From positions 459,494 through 474,610 of the forward strand of contig NW_003108579.1 in assembly GCF_000003605.2 (NCBI RefSeq): 15,117 nt of DNA. The letters run 5' to 3'. The position numbers were made by a program, and so were the translations under genes. Positions within the stretch are counted from its first letter, which is position 1; each line of letters opens with the position of its first letter. The stretch is from Saccoglossus kowalevskii. Taxonomy: Eukaryota > Hemichordata > Enteropneusta > Harrimaniidae. The notes under the pieces were generated by a model. It did not search any database, had not been told where the DNA came from, and saw only the letters and a program-made list of their open reading frames with translations. Below, one piece after another: positions 8,702 through 15,117 of this stretch.

Positions 8702-11700
8702 GTATTCACTTTCAAATGTATTCATGATATAATAACGTATCATCACCAACCACGTAATAGATTCGAATTCACAATACACAGAGGGGCATTGAGATAATGA
8801 AGGTTATCATTCGTTAAGCCGCGGCATACTTCAATTTAGATTCCTCGATGTAATACATACTGTAACAGTTGAACGTAGTTCGTCTGAGAATGCTGCAATC
8901 GAATTCAGTTTGTGAGTACGAACATTTCTTTTATTCTGTTATAACGTGTTTGCTTATATTGTCACAGAGCAGATACCTCAGTGACGATCTGCATCGTCTG
9001 CACTGAAACTTGTTCAGTATATCGAAGTGTACGCTGGCATGATTTACCAAAAAAAAAAAAAAAAAGGAATTTACAGTTTTTGCCAACAGTTTTCGGCAAT
9101 CATTTAACGAGTCATTACCACCGGGATCGTTGTCAGTAAATGTAATTCTGTATTGCAAAATGTATTTTAGTCATATTGTGAAAAAAAACAAAAAAACGAA
9201 ACAGCAAATTAAGTCAGTATATGTTTGTATCATTTTAATGGCATTCGTTGAGTTGACATGTATAATGCTAGGAATTTGTAAATTGTACTAACTTAATGGG
9301 AATAGTGGCGGATAATCAATTGGTGATTACCACACAACTCAATATATTCAACAAACAAATTTATGGAAGTTATCGGTAATTACCAATGTATTTCAGGATA
9401 ATGAAAACCCGAGTAATTTAATTAAAAAAAGCTGGAGAACGTTGTGTTTTTGGCGTGCGATTATTACATAATTGCATTCATCCATTTAAAGTTTAATGCG
9501 TCCAAGTGATATACATCGTGCTTATCTTAAACACGAATATAGTAATCACATCTGGGGTTAGATCTCACGTTTTTATTTGATTATAATCTATATGAAATTG
9601 GTGTACTGTTAAATTATAAATGTATGTATTCCATGTACTGTGTCTTTAATTAACAAAATATCCCCGATGCGAAGTACTTATGTAAATTACTTTCTTGAAG
9701 CATCGAGGTCTACGTATCAAATCTACGCGATCGATATCGGCACCTTTCACGTAAACATCCGTAGAATGTATCTGGGGCACATCCATGATTCGTGCCGCAT
9801 AGCGAGTCAAGTACGATACTCCTGGGTCTCAAGCATGTCGTCCAGAGACAAAAACCAAGATCAGAGAATGTAATTTTCCTTTGACAAATTGGACGTGATT
9901 ACTTGAGGCAACGTGTCTGGGATTCAGTAAAAAACGTCATCTATCTATACTATGTACGTAATCGAAATTTTAAATGAGTATCCTCATCACACACTATGAT
10001 TGGCTCGGGAACTGAAGAGATCTTAAATAGCTGTAAAAAACATGGTACACAAATTGCTATATATGTGTAATGTTTGCTTGCCTGTAAGGTGACTATCAAT
10101 CTTGTCCCTGTTAATGTAAAAATATGTGAATGTGAACGAATTGGCAGTTTATATCGGTACAATCCCAGAATATTAAATTGAAATGTCATTTACGTTTCTT
10201 CAATAATTTTGATTAGTAAATGTAATCAATTAGAAATTCAATAAAACATTCATGATTGTATTTTTCTTTTATCCAATTTAAGGCTATTATACGAACGATT
10301 TGTATAAATGCGTGTTGCATGGGAATGGAAAGTTACGCAAATAATTCTAGATATGTGACATGGGACAGATATGAATATAATATAGCACATCAACATGGAA
10401 CATGTTCCCCAGTATCTGAATGTATCTTGACTTTTTCTGTTGAATAATAGAAGTTTATTTTTTCGGAAAATAAATCTATATCCAGACGACGTCACACATT
10501 TGTTTAGTATCTTAAGTGTCTCATTTAGTTTGTAGTTTTCAAAATGCTGTAGATTATTGTTTCAAATACTCTCACGTATATGACATTTTGAGAATAATCT
10601 TTCATTCGAATGACTCACCAAATAACAATGCACCTACAATACTGATTGCGATTGATACCTCAACTATACGACAGAAGTAATTGACTCAGATGCAAGATAT
10701 CGCGATAGACACAACACGTGATTTGATATAGCTTAATATATTTTGACTACATATTCACCATTTGAATATATGCATATTTAGTAGAGTAACTAAAAATCAA
10801 TCAGAGTTACTTCATATTTGAAATTCTTCAATGCATCATAATGATTGCACTATAATCGATCAGATATGCAATTGAAGTGTACTTAGACAATTATAACTAT
10901 GGTATGGTGCGTTTCATGTAAGAAACAATGTCAATGGTCGATCGGGTTGCTTACGGGTATATATCATAGGCAAAAGATTTCCTCATTATGTATTTGAAGT
11001 TATTACAATCAATGACCAAATGCATAACACACAGGATGAAACTAAACTATACATCTGTGAACAATGAGAATGCAATTTAGCATTCCGTATAACCGTATGC
11101 ATTTGGAGAATATTATTGATGCGTTGGATTTTGTTATGGAGGTCTGAATATATGAAAATTATCACATCACATTCATATTATTCGTAGCTTCACATCAAAC
11201 GCAGGAGAATATAAATGAAATTGCCTGCTCAGACACATGCGGTCATTCATAAAATGTTTTTGTTGGCATCTCTTTCAACTCGTAGTAATGCTGTATTTAC
11301 GTCACTCTTACTTATTTTCTCGCTGAACCAAATACAATAATAGTCTTACCTAAACAGGATTGTTCATGATAAACACAATCTCTTTCTTAGTGTGTTTTAT
11401 GATTTTAGTATAGGCGAATTGTCGATTCTGTACCATGCATATATTTTTTTCTAATCCATGCTATGATATACGTAAACATAATCATGAAAGGTTACCTGCC
11501 TGATATATTGTGCACATGGACATAAGCACCAACGTGGTATTTCTCGAAAATGCTTGATTCTTTATTATTTTATGTTTATTTTAGTTGGGTTTGTACAGTC
11601 CAGGTAGATGTGTGTTTCGAGGGACGGGTCTAGTTAAAACAATACAATGTAACAAGATTTGAAAGTGTTAAGTTATTTGATCCGAATATAATCAGCGTTT

Positions 11701-12059
11701 GTAGACTTTGAGTACATTAGAAAGACGTTTAATTTTTTAAACAGAAGTTCACTGATATTTGCCGCATGAAATTAAATAATTTAGCTACAGATGAATGTCA
11801 TTATTTTTATATAGTATAATATCATTTAAATATATAATATTTTTCATTTGGGTAAACTGAGTCAACCTGGGAATGCAGAAAAGTGAGGAACGTGCTTCTG
11901 TGTAACCGTATTGACTTAATTTTCTCACAAATGCAGTGTCTCATTTCAATTCAATCTTAGGTTTGGTTGTGCGTATGATTAGTCAGATGTAATCTCTCAA
12001 ATAAAGGGAGGTGTTTGATATCTATTATGGATGTATTGTCTACATTGAATAAAGTCGGG
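8702..12059. other. Mostly featureless A+T-rich DNA; one CpG-richer open frame
   Basis: Nothing here can be named with confidence. At 8979-9005 there is a 10-bp hairpin (CAGTG and ACGAT pairing with ATCGT and CACTG, three-base bulge). An imperfect 13-bp inverted repeat pairs 9319-9331 with 9375-9387. GGAACATGTTCC at 10397-10408 is a perfect palindrome containing a p53-family half-site pattern. The frame at about 9701-9873 is CpG-rich, with G/C-rich third positions and an acceptor-like TTTCTTGAAG just before it, but lacks a good donor. The section from 10.5 to 12.06 kb is A+T-rich without notable structure. Confidence 0.4.
9049..9065. repeat. Homopolymer run of 17 A
   Basis: Seventeen A residues follow GATTTACC. 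A shorter A-rich block lies at 9181-9197. No retrotransposon body or flanking target duplication was found, so this is listed only as a homopolymer. Confidence 0.9.
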
Positions 12060-12440
12060 TAGTGGCAGAGGTATTGGGTTGCACTAATTGGATTTTTTTC
12101 AAACTTTGAACAGCTGCCACAATGAAAGCGAATTGGCAGTGAAAACTGGGTTGTTTTTTGTTGGTCTGAGGTTGTTTAATGGTAAGGATCTCTGTGCACT
12201 GGCTTGTATTCGCTGGTATTTCAGGCTGGTTTCTAATAAGTTTATAACACGAGATGGATCGACGTGGAATTGATATGCGCTTATGTTTGGTGAGACCTCT
12301 CTTGGGTGTAAATGTGGAATGTAACAGTTGGATTTTTTGAGTTTATGGTGGTCGTCCAGAAAAAAAAGCGGACGTCAATGTATTTTTTCTAGAGATGAGG
12401 TTTGTCGGAGTGCAATTAGCTGGTACTGCTTTAATTGAAT
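12060..12440. other. Strongly G-over-C skewed, GT-rich segment
   Basis: G outnumbers C about four to one: 18 G against 4 C in 12121-12180 and 19 against 5 in 12301-12360. T is also high. Flanking DNA lacks this bias. A 61-codon frame (12088-12273) crosses it without recognisable motif. Such skew is known from transcribed, R-loop-prone DNA and from old GT-rich repeats; the cause here is not clear. Confidence 0.55.
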
Positions 12441-12451
12441 CTTTTGTTTAG

Positions 12452-12567
12452 TAAATGTCCAATTGCAGTGTCTCTCACATCCCTTCGAGATATACATGCC
12501 TATGTTCACGTTGACAATGTACTTTTCCTTATCAAATGTTTTTCCATGAATGTTTTACTAGAATTGC
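12452..12567 (+). other. Candidate exon ending at a perfect GTAAGT donor
   Basis: An acceptor-like AATCTTTTGTTTAG ends at 12451, with an alternative TTGCAG at 12468. The donor GTAAGT starts at 12568 and matches the consensus fully. The frame between them is open (from the second acceptor, SLTSLRDIHAYVHVDNVLFL and onward) and hydrophobic toward the end. It has no recognised domain. Entering with one base of a split codon, it is phase-compatible with the exit of the 8592-8701 candidate. Confidence 0.2.
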
Positions 12568-14544
12568 GTAAGTATTTCCGTTATTCGCTGTCTTGTGACT
12601 CCGTTTATGGATTTGTTTATGGATGATGTTATCACTTTTCTGCTTACAGTCATTCCACACGAGTGTAATTTTAAGACGTATTATAATTGAATTTTAGTGT
12701 TAGATAAAAAACAAACAAACAAAAAAGCTACAGTTCCCCTTGACTACAGTCAATTTAAATACATAGCGAGGTTTGTAGATGCATTCAGTTAGTTCTCTAT
12801 TTTCAGTTTGTAGAGACACACTACAAGCTCACAGACCAAATTAGGTGACTTTAGATTAATTTAACACGAATGTCAACGTGATGTGTGTCTCAGCCGCTAC
12901 CATGTCATCAGCCTACAACCAAATGATAAATCAAAGAAACAATAACTGGGATTTACCTGTTTAACTCACTATGACAGGCAGGGGACTAAGTGTGAAGTGC
13001 ATCGCTGTCACCATATACCATGACAAACAACACGTTACTCCTTCGCAATAAAGTTCAGAAAACAAGGTAACACGCGACGTGTTTGCAGTGTCGACTCATT
13101 TTAATTAAGAAAACTGTTATTAGCGTAGTTGAATTGAGGTTGTGTCAATTAATCAAATGGCAACACTGTATTGACATATTTGACGTGTTGGATAGAGGTT
13201 ATTTCAAGTCCAAACCCCTTATTGAAAGCAGTGTAATTTGCATACTTTAAGTAAATGTCATACACAGGTGAAGTACTAACTTAAAGAATAATTTTAAAGG
13301 AGTAGTCGTACTTGGGGGATGTAAAATAAAACACTCAAACGACTGTTGATGCTTTATATATAATAGAATTATTTCGGGAATTCAAAGCCCTGTTACATAG
13401 CAAACATATAGTTTATTCAATTTATCATGTTTGGTTGCAATTTTAACTCTTGATAGATGATTCATTACCCGGCTAATACACATAATGTACAAACCTGTTG
13501 TATATTATTTCACAAAAGTAAAAGCGATTGACAAAAGTGTGTATCCTACATTTTTTGGAGCGATAAATAATAAGATGACCAAATATACAACAGTAAAAGT
13601 ACATTTCTACATTATATGCATATGCAATTACAAAATTCATAGTTCCAATGTTTCTAAAAAAAATCTGTTATTTATGATTACATAGCAGAATCTGATGGCA
13701 GCACTGTGGTAAAGATTGGTCAAAACATTGATGTCATACAAATTAAAGACATGTATACGAAAATATAAATACGAGAAACGGGGTTAAAACTCAGAACTAC
13801 GGTAAAAACGTCACTGTAAGCAGACATGTTCCCGTTACGATATAACACACTAAAACAAAAAGACAGGTAGGGTCTTCCAGTCAATCGGTTTGACTTGGTC
13901 CAAGCTCGAATTTTCAACTTTCGAGTGTCGGGCCTTTTCTCTATCTGTCCTTTCCATTGTGGGATAGTCAATATTACGTTGTACATGGAAGCTATTGTAA
14001 TTAATGTAATAAAAACTGAATGTAATTAACTTTAACCCGACACGCTTGATTACATCTTATATCTCATGTTATTTTGTTTAATTATGAAGTTATGTTTTTC
14101 AAATTCCTCTTCGTAAAATTCTTCTCGTAGATGCGTTGTCTATTTTTCATAACTGTAACCATGTATTAATGAATGAGTGGAGTTCATCACAGTGAATTAG
14201 GTGTACTAGAGCTGAGGCGAAAAACTGAGTATTGCTTACCGATCGTTTCTATATATGATTCTCTCGTAGAATCCATCCGGCATAAATCCTTTCAGGGTGA
14301 GTAGGTATATTGAAGCGCCTCCGTTAAAATCAGCCAGTGATATTTATTACTGCGCCCTCCCGAGTTCATTCTTACGCTCATAATTTTCAGCAAATTGCAA
14401 GCAACGCCGGCTGTGTATAACGATTCATGATAATCGTGTGTTGTTATTTTGTACGCAGTAATGTAGCAAAAATGCAATTAGTGGACTGATGAAAGAGTAT
14501 ATGTGCCATTACATTGAAGATGACCAATTCTAATAAAATATTAA
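12568..14544. other. No confident gene; possible 27-nt micro-exon
   Basis: The only strong signals are a hairpin-rich patch near 13860-13950 (CTTGGTCCAAG palindrome, then CTCGAA pairing with TTCGAG) and a possible micro-exon at 14270-14296. That micro-exon lies between CTCTCGTAG and a consensus GTGAGT donor. The 88-codon minus-strand frame at 13720-13986 crosses the hairpin patch and has no known motif. The rest is A+T-rich. Confidence 0.4.
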
Positions 14545-14570
14545 AGCCGCAAGCGGCGTCACCGGGGCCC
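14545..14570. other. GC-rich palindrome next to a tandem array
   Basis: GCCGC (14546-14550) and GCGGC (14553-14557) form a perfect stem around AA, followed eight bases later by GGGCCC (14565-14570). This GC island is isolated in A+T-rich DNA and lies just left of the 129-bp tandem array. Read on the minus strand, the hairpin is followed by a T/A-rich tail, a layout like the 3' end of a Helitron-type element. No clean CTRR end follows at the usual distance, so that assignment is only a suggestion. Confidence 0.4.
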
Positions 14571-14588
14571 AAGCTGACAAGATTCTGT

Positions 14589-14731
14589 TTCGTAATTAAT
14601 GTGGTCACATGTTAGACAATCAGGTAGCTTGAATTATCAGTAACATGAGGTCAAATGAAGTTGGTACCATGTATTTACTTGGTTTGGTTATCAAAATATG
14701 GTTTTCAGGATATATAATGAGCCATGTTCTT
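14589..14731. repeat. Possible degenerate outermost unit of the tandem array
   Basis: TAATGTGGTCACATG at 14597-14611 matches TAATGAGTTCACATG of the later units, and GTTTTCAGGATATA near 14701-14714 matches their GTGTTTCAGATAT end. If this is a unit it is about 143 bp and much decayed, with indels in the middle. Confidence 0.35.
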
Positions 14732-15117
14732 ATGCACAATAATGAGATTACATAATCATATATAGCCATTTCTAATGTCAGTTACATCTTTCATTCAATG
14801 TCTTCATAATGACACTAGTTACATGTCCTGCTCTGCGACAGTGTTTCAGATATGACTGCTATGCATATTAATGAGTTCACATGACCATATATGGTCATCT
14901 GTTATTTTAATCAAATCTCTTGTTCACTGTTGTCATAAGAACACAGGATTCATCTTCCTAACTGCAACAGTGTTTAAGATATAATGGTTATGCATATTAA
15001 TGAGTTCACATGACCATATATGGTTATCTGTTATTTTAATCAAATCTCTTGTTCACTGTTGTCATAATGACACAGGATTTATCTTCCTAACTGCGACAGT
15101 GTTTAAGATATAATGGT
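14732..15117. repeat. 129-bp tandem repeat array, three units, continuing past the window edge
   Basis: Unit starts fall at 14732, 14861 and 14990, an exact 129-bp period; the last unit is cut one base short by the window end. Units 2 and 3 differ at only five of 128 positions, while unit 1 matches them at roughly three quarters of positions. Units 2 and 3 begin ATGCATATTAATGAG and contain CCATATATGG (14885-14894 and 15014-15023), an exact CArg-box string. In unit 2 the CArG lies inside a perfect 18-bp palindrome (14881-14898). The identity gradient suggests growth toward the right. No coding frame is kept. Confidence 0.95.

Noticed and set aside
9049-9065. A17 run considered as the tail of a retroposed sequence
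   Set aside because: No upstream retroelement body and no flanking target-site duplication is visible.
9319-9387. Imperfect 13-bp inverted repeat considered as a small transposon
   Set aside because: Stem is short with one mismatch, the enclosed DNA is only about 43 bp, and no target duplication is seen.
13861-13950. Hairpin-rich patch (CTTGGTCCAAG, CTCGAA/TTCGAG, GACAGGTAG with CTATCTGTC) considered as a MITE
   Set aside because: The outer inverted repeat is only about 9 bp with a mismatch, and no clear ends or target duplication were found.
14861-15117. Repeats at the right edge considered as a CRISPR array
   Set aside because: Whole 129-bp units repeat with no unique spacers, and the DNA is eukaryotic in character.

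Overview
This window looks like non-coding or intron-rich DNA from a eukaryotic, animal-type genome. It is A+T-rich. It has two pentanucleotide microsatellites, a short hAT-like inverted-repeat element, homopolymer A runs and a higher-order tandem repeat. It has no long open reading frame, no operon-like packing and no rRNA or tRNA that I can recognise. The texture (low GC, pentamer microsatellites, small TIR elements, patches of restored CpG) would suit a marine invertebrate such as a mollusc. That placement is a guess from texture, not from a recognised gene.

Layout. 1-2300 is A+T-rich and featureless apart from one Cys-rich minus-strand ORF. About 2330-3440 is richer in CpG. It holds a CCAAT/CRE pair, a two-block TATAA/TAGAA microsatellite and a tight row of three perfect-stem inverted repeats. 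4711-4910 is a 40-unit TGTAG/TGTGG microsatellite. 6450-6601 is a 152-bp MITE-like element with hAT-style CAGTGGCGG ends. About 7450-8720 is the most gene-like part: CpG-rich, with two candidate plus-strand exons, an 89-bp tandem duplication and, on the minus strand, an E2F consensus site just upstream of an ATG. From 8.7 to 14.5 kb there is little I can name except a CpG-richer reading frame near 9.7 kb, a G-over-C skewed stretch at about 12.06-12.44 kb, a candidate exon ending at a perfect GTAAGT donor, and a possible 27-nt micro-exon. The right edge (from about 14545) has a GC-rich palindrome followed by a 129-bp tandem array that runs out of the window. Each newer unit of the array carries an octamer-like ATGCATATTAAT and a CCATATATGG (CArG) palindrome.

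No gene could be assigned a function. The candidate exons rest on splice-site consensus and open frames only, and their reading phases are mutually compatible in one arrangement (7453-7620, 8592-8701, 12452-12567). That is weak evidence for a single plus-strand gene with large introns. The best candidates for something new are the right-edge palindrome plus 129-bp array (possibly a non-autonomous Helitron/Helentron-type element or a satellite seed) and the 7.45-8.7 kb patch.
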